In this document: positions 46,173 through 58,555 of the stretch, piece after piece | Position numbering within the stretch: position 1 is the first letter of the stretch | How the letters are laid out: every line of letters starts with the position of its first letter | DNA from: Bagarius yarrelli | Lineage: Eukaryota; Chordata; Actinopteri; Siluriformes; Sisoridae | Length of the DNA: 64,000 nt | Direction of reading: 5' to 3' | NCBI GenBank assembly: GCA_005784505.1 | Contig: VCAZ01000063.1 | Span: forward strand, 1,625,001 to 1,689,000 | Notes under the pieces: generated by a model | Databases searched by the model: none | Told to the model about the DNA's origin: nothing | Seen by the model: the letters and a program-made list of their open reading frames with translations, nothing else | Translations under genes and position numbers: made by a program

Positions 46173-46205
<33 letters not shown>
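46173..46205. repeat. (CA)n microsatellite
   Basis: About 16 CA units. The surrounding 45716-47255 has no recognisable gene. It includes the 3' flank of the pentraxin gene. Confidence 0.9.
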
Positions 46206-46207
<2 letters not shown>

Positions 46208-47255
46208 CAGTATAAATACTACTGAAGAAAATAAAGTAAGAAAAAAGAGCCCACACAGCTAAAATTTTCCTGAAAGAGAGAACCAGACTAAAAGAGCACC
46301 TTGAATAATTTATTTGCCAGACTTAATTTTTTTATTAGTTTGAATCATTTGAATACACGTTAATCGATGCCAAATCTTCTCCCTGCGCTATGCTGCTAAA
46401 AGCCGCATCAACATCTAATAGAACAAATTCTTTCTTAATTTTTTTTCCCTCAAACCCAGTCAACATTTATTTAATCCTACAAATAATCATCGCTTTGCCT
46501 TAATGTTTTGTTATAACTAATTAACCACTAATTAGCATGTTTAACTAGGAAAGGTTTTTGCTTAAACCTTAAAACCGTAAACTGATTTTAAAACATTTTC
46601 CTTATATATTAATATATTAAATAGGACTTTATTAAAATCGCCCAGGAATGATGAAAATAATAACAGATTTGTAAAATTCATACTCTTATCAATAAAACCG
46701 TGGCCTAATTGTTTTCTTTTATAGGGTGAAATGCAGGAAATTAATATTGATTATTTGACTCTTTAGACACAATATACCCAAATATTTAGTTTTATTTTAC
46801 TTTGTAAACTTAATTAATTCACAGTAAAGCCACAGCTGGATTTAGAGTTTGGGTTGGCATTTTTAATGTAATGAACAAATGTGTGAACTAAAATATTCAA
46901 CACAAACATGTGGACTGAACACTAACTGGTTTATAATAACACATTTACATTAATTATGACCCAGTGGTAAGGGTGAGTGGAGTACAACCTATTGCTGGGC
47001 ACATCATAGACGATGTGACTAATCTTATTGTATTTCTTGGTCGCCATATTGTGAAAAAATATGATTTATAAATTAGTAAAAAAGTGCATAAAGTCTTTAT
47101 ATTTTTTAAAACAAATCAACTTAAATGGTATTTAATAATTATAATGTTTAGAAAGTCTTCTTTCTTCACTTTCACAAGCAATAAATGATTCTTTAATTTG
47201 TAACATCAACACATTTAAAGGGTTTAAAGGGTTAAAAATCAGCCTGCTTGAGGCT

Positions 47256-50200
47256 TTAGTGACAAGGGTCAAATGGATATTTGGTAACTCCTCCATGAAG
47301 TTCCAGAATAGACTCGCTCCAAGTGATAACATCTCCAGTGAGGTGGCTGGAACAGGAGGCTTGGTTGTCTATCTCTTGGGAGTTAAGAACACGTGACCAT
47401 ACCTGTAAGTCTGACATTTCTCCAACAAATGATTGGGTGGCATCAAAGCGACCACCAAGAGTATCCTGTTATTGGTCAGAAGTATAGTCAGAAAAATATT
47501 GTAATATGGTTTAATAAGCCAGAGTAATATTCATTCATTTATCTACCTGTTCCTGACCCAGTATAAAGACTCCGCCCGGTTTTATGGGATGCCAGGGGGA
47601 CAAATTTTCCCCAGAGCCTCTTTTTACTCCATTCTGATAGGCCTCCCATACACCATCTCGTGTTGACCAGGTCACGCAAACATGGTGCCATTTATGGTCT
47701 TGCAGAGACAAAGGCAGAGTTACAGCCTGAAAAGAGGAGATAAAAAAAGTATTGTTACTTTTTTCTTATTTCTCTACAGACGGTACACTATGTATCCAAA
47801 GGTGTGTGAACCTTACATTAAACATGGCTTAGACCTTTTCTAAACTGTTTTTTTGCTACTACAACGTTTAAAGCAGATAATTTTCTAACGCATAGTATTT
47901 ATAGAATCTGTGCACAAAACCAGGTTCGGGACACCAGGTTGTTGTAAAAACATTCTTTTGGGATAAACTGTAATGCGACTGAGGCACAGACCTTATCGCC
48001 CGACATCAGTGCCTGAGCTCACTAATACTCTTGTGGCTAAATAGGCAAATCTCCACAGTCTTTTGAGTTCCTTCCTTAAGTTCCGTTGGCCCACTTATTT
48101 CCATGACCTACCTGCTGCTGATTACCTGGATCAAGTATGTTCAGCCAATCAGAAGCGGAAATTTCAGGTAATCAGTAGTGGGTAGGGCAGGAATGTTTGG
48201 AAAACAAGCATGACAAAGGAACTCACCCCTGGATACATTATTAAATGTTAAAACACATATAAATCACATATACATACATAGATGACCATGAAGAATAAAG
48301 CACATCTTCCAGTCTCTTCCAGTATTATATTACCAGAACTATATTAATAGAGTATGGGAAAATATTAATAATCAACATTCAGATGAGCCTTTAACAAATA
48401 TCCAATTACATTTTAACAAATCACATGCCTCCTGCAAGCGTTGCTTGGCAGCCTACCAGCTCTCTCTCTCTCTCTTTTTTTTAACAATTTAGGCATTTGG
48501 CAGACACCCTTATCCTGAGCAACTTACATTTGTTTCATTTTATCCAACTGAGGACCTTGTTTATGTGCCCAGCGGTGGCAGAATGGTGGTGCTGGGAATT
48601 GAACCCATGAGCTTGCAATTTGTGGGGCAACACCATATGCACTGAGCTACTATTTTCTTTGCCTTTGAAGCCACACATACGCCCTGTCAATTAATGATGA
48701 GTTATCAAAGTGGCAAATTATTTTATACATGGATTATGTAGCTAAAAGTCATGGCTTCCACATCCATATCTCTTTTTTGATCATTAGACTTCTTTGCAGG
48801 TTTTCCACAAGATTTGATCATTCATTCACAATAGTATTAGTGAGATCAGACACTAATGTTAAATGAGGAGGTCTGGAGTTCAGGTTTCTCCTAATGGTGT
48901 TCAGTAGGATTAAGGTTTTCCACCCTAACCAGAAAACCATAAATCTCAGGGGCATTGAGCACAGGGGCATTATTATGCTGAAACAGTGTTTGGGTTTCTT
49001 AGCTCCAATGAAAAAATGTTGCAAAGTTAAAGCATACAAAAATATTATACACAAATTTGTGCTGAATTGTAAAAAATGTACAGTGAAAATGGAAATGTCT
49101 GCATATTGCTATGTACTTACTTTGTCATTCACCAGTAATTCCATAGGACTGTTACCCCATTCGATCAAAACAAGTTCATTAGCCTGACCAGGCACAGAGT
49201 AAGAGAACGGAGTTCCTATTCCTGGCCCTGTACCCCCCTTTAGCCAGAGGCAGAGTGTTAGGGCAAAGATTTCACTAAGAAGAGTGCGCTTAATTCGTCC
49301 ATACATATAGTTAGTGCGCATGGGAAAACCAATCTGAAAACCATCAGGATTCTTAGGTTTCTTTTGGTTCCCTGTAGGAAGGAGAAAAAAACAGCAATCA
49401 TTTACTTTGCTTTGGAAAGGTTTAAATACAAATGAAAGACTTTTCATGGTAAAATACCTGTCTCTGGAGACCTCTGATAAAGATGGCTCAGAACTGAATC
49501 CAACTTGTTGTAGGCACCATGTGCTCTAGCTGGAGTCGACTTACTGGGATTATGACGCTGGTGTCCATGGTCACTTTTGCCGTGGTGACCACCATCATGG
49601 GGTTCAGAATGATGGTTTTCATATTGTCCATTCTGCTGGCTGTCTTGGAGGTCATCCTGATGGTCATCATTGTGATTGTTATGATGGCCTTCATGGTGAT
49701 CATCATTACCATTTTCTTCATGATTTGTGCTAAGTCGATCATAGTGATGGCCATGATAGTGATTAATATAATGACCAGAGTGGCGATTGTTATCATGGTC
49801 ATCATGGTTATCTCCATGGTGATCTCCATGGTGATTATCACGATGGCGTTGTCCGGGGTGGGATTCGTGGTTGTCATATTCATGGTGGCTGCCATAATGA
49901 CGGTGGAGCTGTTCTTCAAGTGCATTAATTTTGCGCTGCAGAAGATCTTTCAGTGAGCTGGAATAGGTGCTAGATGAATTCCTTGTCTATGGAAAAATAA
50001 AATAAATAAGATTTACTCTTTACAGTTTCATTGTCAATACACTGGATTAATGTGATGCTTAGTTTAAATGGTAAGGTAATAGACATAATTGGGGTTGAAA
50101 AGTATTCAGATCTGCTGGATACATTTACGTCTCATTTACGTGCCATAATCCATAAAAATAAGAATCTTCAATGGTGGAAGTAAACATCATTATTTGTTTA

Positions 50201-53177
50201 TTTTCTATTTTAATTTTGAATGTGAAAGTGACTTAAACATTCGAAATAAAGTTTGACAAATATGATAGGGTTCCCCTTTTTGGGAAGGGGTGGGGTTGCT
50301 GGGAGGGTGGGGGTATGCGGTTGTGTTAGGAAGATTTTGGGGCTCCCAGAGATCTGTTTTATCTGAAGTACCAGTGCAGAATAGGCATAGCAAGCCCAAC
50401 ATCACATTCCTTCATAGGGCCCAAAATTATTAGTGGTACCCCTGAGTAGCACAAACTTGTGTGAATATAGTTCCATGTTTCCAGTTGTGGTGCATGGCAG
50501 ACCAAAATCAAGTGATCAAATTGTTTAAAAATATACAGATACATGGGAAAAAAACATTTCTAAATTGTAATGAGTTCATAGAATCACAGTAAGCTAAATT
50601 ACAGTGAACTGGAAGATTCTGCCTACAGCTGGCTTGCCATACTTAGTAACCAGTCTAGAACCTAGGAAAACCTGCCTAAAAAAATGTTTAAAAATAGTGT
50701 ATTAATCAGGGTCTTTATGTTGGCTACACAAAAACTGCTCCAGAGGATTGTGCGATAAAGAAGATTAAGATAAAAATAAATGTAAAAAATGCTACAAAAA
50801 GCCCTAATGTATTGGTGACATGCTACATCTAGCAAATCAAAAGCACAATCAGTGGGGTGGTGCCGCATCTTTTTAGTGTTCTTAAAAGGAAAAAGGCAAA
50901 TTATTAATAAGCTATCTTAAGAAATTAATTTACAAATTAGTTTTGTATCTGATTCAAAACTCAGAAAACATTTCTATACGCCACTTAAATGTTTAAACTA
51001 TTACTTTAGCGATGCTGATTCCAGCTCAAAGAGACTGATTGTGCTTCTAAGGTTAAAAGCAAGAATAATCCACCCTCAGCTGAATTAGAAGTTGAATAGC
51101 TTTTTTTTTAAGGAGTCAGACCTATCTGTTATTGCCACAATCTGCCCTAGTGGAATGAAAGGCGCATGGTTATATTCTAGCTTGCCCTGTTGCTCCAGTG
51201 GCCCTGGTCTAAAAGACTCCACAGGTGCTTTCCATCCCTTCTGATTAAGCTTCTAAGAACCAGCCAAGAGGATTGTGAGAAATTGATACTATTATCACGC
51301 TTGTGTTCGTGTTTGTAAACGTACTAAATAAAAGGTCTAAATATATATTTAAATTAATTTTTAATGTTTTCTAAATGGTTTTTAAAAGCTCATTATTGCT
51401 TCTGGGTTAATTTAATTTCATTAATAAAACAATTAAACTGAAACTATATGAAACCAGTGCCTGTGAAAATACCCCCAAAAAAATAGAATGACTAAGTTTA
51501 ACTAAGATATTAGTCTCTGGCAGACGATGAGGTGTGAATAAAATACGCACAGTTGTAAAACATTAGAATTAGGTCAATATGTAGAGAAGCAGGACACCAG
51601 CTTTTAAACCAGCCCCTTCACTCCCACACTCCTTCCTCTAATTAGTCAAAGCAAATCCGGCTTACTCGATGCCATAGTACACTACGATTAATGTCTCATC
51701 AAGGTGGATGAGTGTAATTAGTGACTATAGCTAGCTAGGCCCCAAACCTTGGTATAGCTGTGGTAGACAAAGTCATCCTCCCAGAGACAGGTGCAAGAAT
51801 AATAAAGCTTAAGGCATATCTTTCATTCTATTCAATGCTAAGACTCAAAAGAAATGTGTTTTTAATAATATATATTTTATTTTATTTTTTAAATGTATTT
51901 ATTTTATTTTTAAAGTCTTTATAATGAATCTGGGAGTTTAACATATTTAAATGTTAAATGTTTTCCAATAATTATTTAAATATTGGTAATATAATCACTA
52001 AATTACCAAGATTTATACCAAAATATCTAATTTAATTATATCACCAAATATGTCTTTAGAATTTGTAGTTTTATATAAAAAAATGAAAGAAAAAATAACT
52101 CATAAAAGACTAATATTCACTGTTTACATATGTTTTTTAAATTCTGTTTCTTTACCATATCTTAAAGCTGGCTTGTTTGTTAGCCTTTCTAGCAAGGTTC
52201 TCTCCAGGGAACATGTTTTATCACATTAAGAAAGCTACTGAAAGCTGGGTTGCATGTAAGGGGGATGTATAAGGGCATGGCAGTGGGTACTGTTATATGG
52301 AGTAGCAGTAGCTCAGTTTTTAAGGTGTGGCCTGTTGATAGAAAGAGTGTGGGTTTAATTCCCAGGACCACCAAGCTGCCATTGCTGGGACCCTAGGCAA
52401 AGGGACCTTAACTGTTCAGCTGCTCAGTTATACACATGAGATAAATGTAAGTCCCTTTGGATAAGAATGTCTGCCAAATTTGGCCACCAAAAGAACTGTG
52501 TGGCAATTTAGAACAAAATTCTAAATATTATATCTTACCTGTAAATTCTCCAGTCTCTCTTTCAGAGCCTCTAATGTCTTCCCTGCCTGCTCTGGGGAAA
52601 ACTTTTCCATGGACTTTCCTCTTTGATGCTCATTGTGGTACCCACCGAGAGGAAAGTGAGGATCAGAATGATGGTCACTGTCATAAAGATGTGAAGAATG
52701 TTGAGAGGCATGATGTCCACGTTCATCATGGTGCCCACTGACACTCCTTCCAAAGCCCTCACAGAGGGTTAGTTTTGCAGTCAACTCCCGTATAGTTTCC
52801 CTTTGATCCAGAATGGTCTCCTTCTGACGCACTAGGTTTTCCCTCAAGTGCAAAATTGTAGCTTTGGCTTCCTCAGATAAGCCTCGTCGACTACTGCTGC
52901 CAGCAGGACTGTTAGGCAAGCCTCCAGCAAAATGTCCCTTTCCATGTCCGTTACTGTGGCTACTGCCGTGATCGTTGTTATGTCCACTGATGCTAGCATC
53001 ATGAGTAACTCCAGCGGGGGGAAAACAACTTGGATCAGCATCTGCTGGTAGGGGGATGCAGATTAACCTAGGTTGAGCCCCCCAGTCATATTCTACACCT
53101 GGTACATTGCCAAGTGCCATTGAGGATAGTACTGAGAGGATAAGAAGTGAGTTAAATGGACAAATTCCACGAGACAT
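47256..53177 (-). CDS. Neuronal pentraxin with histidine-rich N-terminal half
   Basis: Secreted synaptic pentraxins bind AMPA receptors and cluster them. Five in-phase exons: 53177-52539, 49986-49458, 49371-49121, 47726-47547 and 47465-47256, for about 602 residues. The start is taken as the ATG at 53177, which begins a signal peptide (core LLILSVLSSMALG). An in-frame ATG at 53249 would lie upstream of the start site implied by the TATA at 53263. Residues 101-140 and 195-240 are coiled-coil-like. The pentraxin domain runs from about 395 to 602 and has the family signature HVCVTWST (488-495) and the neuronal-pentraxin stretch DTLGGRFDATQSFVGE (from 534). The product is longer than usual neuronal pentraxins (about 430-530). 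The excess is three His-rich blocks at 59-82, 149-184 and 240-358. Closest relatives would be NPTX1/2/NPTXR. I cannot assign the paralogue. Confidence 0.88.
47787..48080 (+). mobile_element. Tc1-derived fragment
   Basis: Starts with TATGTATCCAAAGGTGTGTG and contains GCCCGACATCAGTGCCTGAG and AATCTCCACAGTC, decayed 3' transposase words. In intron 3 of the pentraxin gene. Confidence 0.6.
48491..48652 (-). repeat. Full-length SINE, reverse orientation
   Basis: AGGCATTTGGCAGACACCC (tail), GTGCCCAGCGGTGGCAGA (core) and GGAATTGAACCCATGAGC to CACTGAGCTAC (tRNA-like head). All parts are present in order. In intron 3 of the pentraxin gene. Confidence 0.65.
48800..49015 (-). mobile_element. Tc1-derived fragment, reverse orientation
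   Basis: ATTCACAATAGTATTAGTGAG, GGAGGTCTGGAGTTCAGG and GGGGCATTATTATGCTGAAAC match in order the fragment at 63430-63670. Confidence 0.6.
52303..52480 (+). repeat. Full-length SINE
   Basis: GTAGCAGTAGCTCAG (A box), GGGTTTAATTCCCAGGACC (B box), AGCTGCCATTGCTGGGACCC (core) and GGATAAGAATGTCTGCCAAA (tail). In intron 1 of the pentraxin gene. Confidence 0.65.
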
Positions 53178-53262
53178 TTGATCTTTTTGCACACAGAATA
53201 AAAACACCAATGGAAAAGTCTGAACGGCCATATTTGTGAGTGTATCCATTTTAAGTGCAGAC

Positions 53263-53268
53263 TTTATA
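53263..53268 (-). promoter_or_regulatory. TATA box of the pentraxin gene
   Basis: Minus-strand TATAAA within CTGTATAAAGTC. Start of transcription would be near 53235, leaving about 58 nt of 5' UTR before the ATG at 53177. This favours that ATG over the one at 53249. Confidence 0.4.
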
Positions 53269-54030
53269 CAGAATCCAGCTTATATTATGTATTTATCCAA
53301 CTAATGTGGACATTATGCATAATCATTATCAATATTTTGGCATACAAATAAAGAAAGATTTGCATTAATTAAATGTATTAAATTTTCATTAAATGTAATG
53401 TATAACTTATAAATCCATCAAAAAAAGCAAGATAGAGTGCTGGTCCCTGTGAATCTGTTATTGTAATATAACAGCCATAGTTATGGTTCACTTTTTCCCA
53501 CATAAGAGTGATCGATTGGTAAATCTCCTGTCTGTGGCATCCAAATAATCCTTTAATTTCCAGATCATGTTAGTATGTTTACACCTGCAGAGCACAAAAG
53601 ACCCATTATGACTAAACAGCAGAATCATTTAACTCTTAACTAATATAAACTGTATAACAACTATATTATAATCAATTTCTTTTCTATTAGTCACTTACTT
53701 ATTATTAGTCTCTTGCCTCCGAGCTGAATGACGTGAACGGATGAACCATCAAGCAGAAACTGTAATCAGATTACAGGGATTTCAACATGATACAAATAAT
53801 GAAGAACGATTTTCAATATAATCGAAACAGTTAAAAATTCCACAAATACAACACGAACCAAGAACCAATCAGTTTTAGTTTTACAGAAAAGATAACAAGG
53901 TCATATAAGAAATATATGAAAATTCAGACAATAATAAATACCATCAACAATTTGTACTTTGTATTTTTTCGATGGTTTTACTATCTTTAATATGACTGGG
54001 GGGCTTAACCCAGGTTAGTGGGGGAAGTGA

Positions 54031-54160
54031 AGGCTTAGTGGTTAAGGTGTTGGACTAATACCAGAAAGATCGGGGTTCGATTTTCAGCACCACCACTGCT
54101 GGGTCCCTAAGCCCCTGTTGCTCTGGACGAGGGTGTCTGCCAAATACTGTAAATGTATTA
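54031..54160 (+). repeat. SINE copy, core shortened
   Basis: GGCTTAGTGGTTAAGGTGTTG, GGGGTTCGATTTTCAGCACC and CTCTGGACGAGGGTGTCTGC. The head is the best preserved of the family in this window. Confidence 0.65.
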
Positions 54161-54224
54161 TTGGGTAAACAACACCTTTTTTTCTTACTTTATTTCTTTT
54201 TTTACTGCCTTCCTTTCGTCCTTC

Positions 54225-54430
54225 CTTCCTTCCTTGTAAACCCCCTATCCAACCTTTCTTCTAAACCTCCTTTCAAACTTCTTTCCTTCCAAACATCTTT
54301 CGAACCTTCTTTCCTTCCAAACTGCCTTTTAAACTTCCTTTTTCCTTTTAAACCTTCTTTCAAGCCTCCTATCAATCTTCTTGCCAAACTTCTTTCCTTC
54401 TAAACCTCCTTCCAAACTTCTTTCCTTTAA
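54225..54430. repeat. Degenerate CTTCC-rich minisatellite
   Basis: About 200 nt of imperfect units built from AAACTTCTTTCCTTCC and AAACCTCCTTTC. Both strands give low-complexity frames only. Confidence 0.7.
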
Positions 54431-56935
54431 AGCTGGCAGCATCCACAAAAAAAAAGGCCCTCTTTCATGTGTCTACATTTTCAGACAATAAGGCCAAAAA
54501 AGGGCTTGTAAAATAACCCAAATGTGTGATAACTTCCTGGTTATTGTTATGAAGGTTTAAATTAGCTTGTTTTATATTTTAGAAAATAAAACACAAAATA
54601 ACAAATGATTTTATTAGGAAAAGTGCATAAGAGCACAGAAAATTTATAAAAATTTTACTCATTTTTATTATATTTTATTAAGTAGATACATTAAAAGCCA
54701 TAAACAAAAAAATTACAAATAATTAAATTAATTAAAATTTTTGGACCCATTCAGAATCCAGGGATGGGGATGTATTTATGTTAATTAATTAATGCTTTTT
54801 TGCCACAAAAATTGAAAAACCATGCTAGGAAATTTAGCATTATCTGAGTTTGGTATATATTCGACATATCTTCCTGGGGATGAACCTTGTGGAACAATGG
54901 ATGTATTTTCTACATGTCAAGGTTGACTGGATAATAGGATCTTCAGGGGATTAATAGTCATGGCGGATTGGCTTGGCATGCCACCAGTCCGCCCTCACTA
55001 TTTATGTAATCACCTGTGTTGATGAGACCATCGTACAATTCAGAAGCACTCGGCATACTTTTATCTGTATTCTTGAGTAATTATCATGCTTCCGGTCTAT
55101 GCTAAAATTTATCACTAAATAAATTATTCAAATTATTTTATAATAGCATTCATTCTGCTTTAATTTCCATGACATGTCCAAAAGTAAATTTGGCACAAAT
55201 TCAGTCTGTTTTATTCATAAATACAAGATATTTTTAAAATGTATTGAGTTCTGTTGTACTAACTATTTTTATCCCATTCTACTTGAATCCTGCTAAATAT
55301 TTTGGAGTATGGATGCTAAAGTAAACTAGTAAAGATAAACACTGTGTTAACATACATAAGAAAAAACAAGGATGATATAAAGTGTAAGTCATCTACTACT
55401 GCAAATAAAAATATCTCGCCACTAATTTGAATTAAAATAAAATGGCAGGAATATTGTGTGAATATTGCAAAGCATACTTTATAATGTTTTTATGTTTAAC
55501 CCCAGTGATTTCACCCCAGTGATTAGTAATTATTATTACTTTTAATAATAAAAGTTATACGTGAAAACGTCCGATTTTAATGGATTTCAGAAAACAAAAA
55601 AAAGGTTGTCTTTAATCAATAATTAATGCAATGACTTAAACCAACAATTTAGCAGGTGATGTCAGGGTTTTTTTTCAACTTTTTGAATGTTCTTATGATT
55701 TTTTTTCTGTAAAAAATAAAAGAATCTATTGAAGTGTATATTTTAGGAATGTTAGTTCGTATTTAGAGCAACACACCTATACATTTCAATCCAGCTAGAA
55801 ATCTATGGCTGAAAGAATCAGTAAATTAGTGTCAGACATGATATATTTCAATTTTTAAAGTTTTCTTACCTGTGTCAATCCACGGAGCCACACGATGACT
55901 AGTTCCTCTTAGCTGTAGTGATCAGATTGGAAAGGATTTACTTGAGGGGAATAAGTTTAACTCTGTCCTTCTTTCACCCTCTTTTTCCCTTCCCCAGTTT
56001 TTACTTCCTTAATACTTTTATTTGCAATAAAGATCTTCTTTCCTATCATTTTACATTTTGTTTCAAGTTATTTCTCACATACCTAAATGTAGTATTTTGT
56101 TAAAAGTCATAACACTCTTTTTATTCTTTATAAATTAAGGACTTATGCTTTAACACACTAACAGACTGAAAGGGAGTTGTAATAGTTGTCTTTCCGACTT
56201 TCAGTATGTTAATGATAAGTAGGTTGATAATAAATATGCAGTACTGTCATAACTAAACGTGATCAAGACAAGAGCTCAACAAATATGTCCAGCAGCCTCA
56301 TTGGATCCTATTTCACAACTTACGGGCCTCTGCTGCTAAATTGAGCACACCGTTAGAGGTTTTTCCAGAACATTTACAGCAATAACAGGACCCAGACACT
56401 GTTAGGCAGGTGATTTTATTATTATGGTTGGCGATTGTATGCAAATCTTTAGCAGTAAGAATCATGTCAGTGTGAAGAGATTAACAGACAGACATTGTGC
56501 CGGAGAATTAGCCACCCATACCTGCACAAAATTTTACTGTAGAAACTTTAGTAAAATTTTCTGTGGTACATAGTGTAAATTCAAAAACACTGCCCTTTAG
56601 TGTCCTTTGGTGTACCTGGCAATAAAGCTTTTTCTGATTCTGATTTTCAATTACTTTAATTTGTGAATTTAATAATAAACAAAGAAAACTGAAAATGTTC
56701 TTTCAGTATTCAATAACATATTTATAGTGTAATTCATAATTAAGTGTTAGTAATACGATGCACATCAACAATTCTCTACTGCTTCCTGTGTGTGTTTATT
56801 TGATCTGAAAATGTTTATTGCTGCTGGGACAATTAGTGCTCAGTGGCACCACCTACTGTTTAGTGATAAAACAACATCTCTGTCACAGCAAGTAAGCCAA
56901 CTTAGCAGCCATCATCATGCTAAGCACATAAGACT

Positions 56936-56939
<4 letters not shown>

Positions 56940-56976
<37 letters not shown>
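56940..56976. repeat. (CT)n microsatellite
   Basis: About 17 CT units. Confidence 0.9.
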
Positions 56977-56978
<2 letters not shown>

Positions 56979-58555
56979 CCCCCTCTTTCTTCCTCTGTGC
57001 CATAATTCTGAAGACCTTTTGCATGCTAATTCTTCTCTATTAATAAAACACACAATATAAAGGTTACAACAGTTACACAATATAAAGGTTGACATTAAGA
57101 ATTTGCTATATTTACAATGATAGACAGTTACATCATTTTCTTATGGTACACCGGTTTAGTAGTTGATTGAAAGATTGATTGATAAGTTGATTGATTGATT
57201 GATTGGTGCATCTTCCCCAGACATACCATAAAACATCCAACAATACTTTACAGAACATTGAATCATTTGACATTAAAATTGGTTTAATAGCCAAATCCAC
57301 ATGAATTCTGTGTATACTGAGATAATAACACCGGTTGAGAAAAGTGTCTTACTGTATTGTGTACAGATGTGTTACTAATTACTAATGTGACGTTTGTTGG
57401 CTCAGATATTGACCAATTTCCACGCCCACACATTCAACCCTCCAATACACACACACACACACACACGTTTGCTAACCTCTAACCCATAAGCAGCTGTCTT
57501 TCACTTTATGTGATTAACAGGTGGCTTTTAAAAATAGAAATGCAAAACACATGCTTTAGCACTCAACACGAAAAACTGCTGTGACAGTAAGAGCTTACAA
57601 ACGCAGACATTTTTAATATGGCATGAGGTAACAGTTAAAGGTTATAAACAAGCCTGAAAAAAACCCTTAATATTTTTAAAATGGCAATCAATGTATGAGG
57701 TTGGGATTTAAATACCCTTTATTTAAACAGCACCAACAGCATGTCAGTGACCCCCTCCCTTTTTGCCCTCCCTTTTTCTTTTTCTGGTCCTCTGTCCTGT
57801 CATTGCTACTAGACACAGAGAAAACATTTCTTTCTTCACTCTCCGAACAGAGCCTCTCACACCCGAAAGGTTAGCAGCTTGTTTGTCTAATTATTATGAT
57901 TTGTTATTGAAGCACTTGTTTAGTCGACATTTGTCACAAAGGGTGTCTTGGGTTCGTCAGTTACAGACCGGGCATAAACCCCGTGACCTAGGTTAAAAAC
58001 GCAACAGATCCTGTTGCTCACTAAGGTTGGAACATGATTTAGTAGAAGTTTATGATTGCCGTCACTTGTTTGTTGAGAACGGATAGTATAACCTCACTTT
58101 AAAATAGTTGATACTTGAAGCATTATTTATTTATTGCATATATTGTAATCTTCTTGTGTGTCATGCAAAAAAAAAAATAATTATTGTTCTTTGATTTCCA
58201 GAATCCTTTACTCCATGTCAGAACCTTCATCCACACTGTCATTCGGCATATTTTTTACTTCCTCTCATGTCATGGGCAGAGTCCAGGCCCTGCTTACATC
58301 ATTCATTGTTGTTCAGCTGTCAGTGTTGGTCTTTACGCAGCCATGATTAACACCTTCTGCCGATTTGTTATCTAACGTGACAACATTCCATCCAACTCTT
58401 AGTAAATCGCTCAGTAGATCCTTAGTTTAGCTTTAATTTGCACTCTTGATAGAGTGCTTTTAGTCTTTGAATATTCATCTACATTAACATTAGTCTCTAC
58501 CCTGCTACTGCCCCTTTCGCCCCCCCCCCCTTTCCCTTGCTCTTGATACATTGTC

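Larger units (their letters stand above)
53278..58555. other. Divergent intergenic region between the pentraxin gene and cacng6
   Basis: AT-rich and without a credible gene. It holds a SINE, a degenerate minisatellite and a CT run. A donor-like ACACAG|GTAAGA on the minus strand at 55870/55869 could mark an alternative upstream pentraxin exon. Upstream promoter elements of cacng6 must lie near its right end, where there is a run of C at about 58520-58530. Confidence 0.45.

Noticed and set aside
49488..49925. Minus-strand frame rich in Met, Thr and Ile over the same exon
   Set aside because: It is a shifted frame of the pentraxin exon. The in-phase frame joins both splice sites and carries the coiled-coil start and pentraxin linker.
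49519..49956. 145-codon plus-strand frame that looks like a multi-pass membrane protein rich in Met, Val and Ile
   Set aside because: It is the exact antisense of the His/Asp-rich exon. CAT, CAC and GAT codons read backward as ATG, GTG and ATC, which creates a false hydrophobic protein.
52521..53249. Upstream ATG at 53249 as the pentraxin start
   Set aside because: The ATG at 53177 gives a standard signal peptide, and the TATA box at 53263 would start transcription downstream of 53249. Not excluded if an upstream exon is used.
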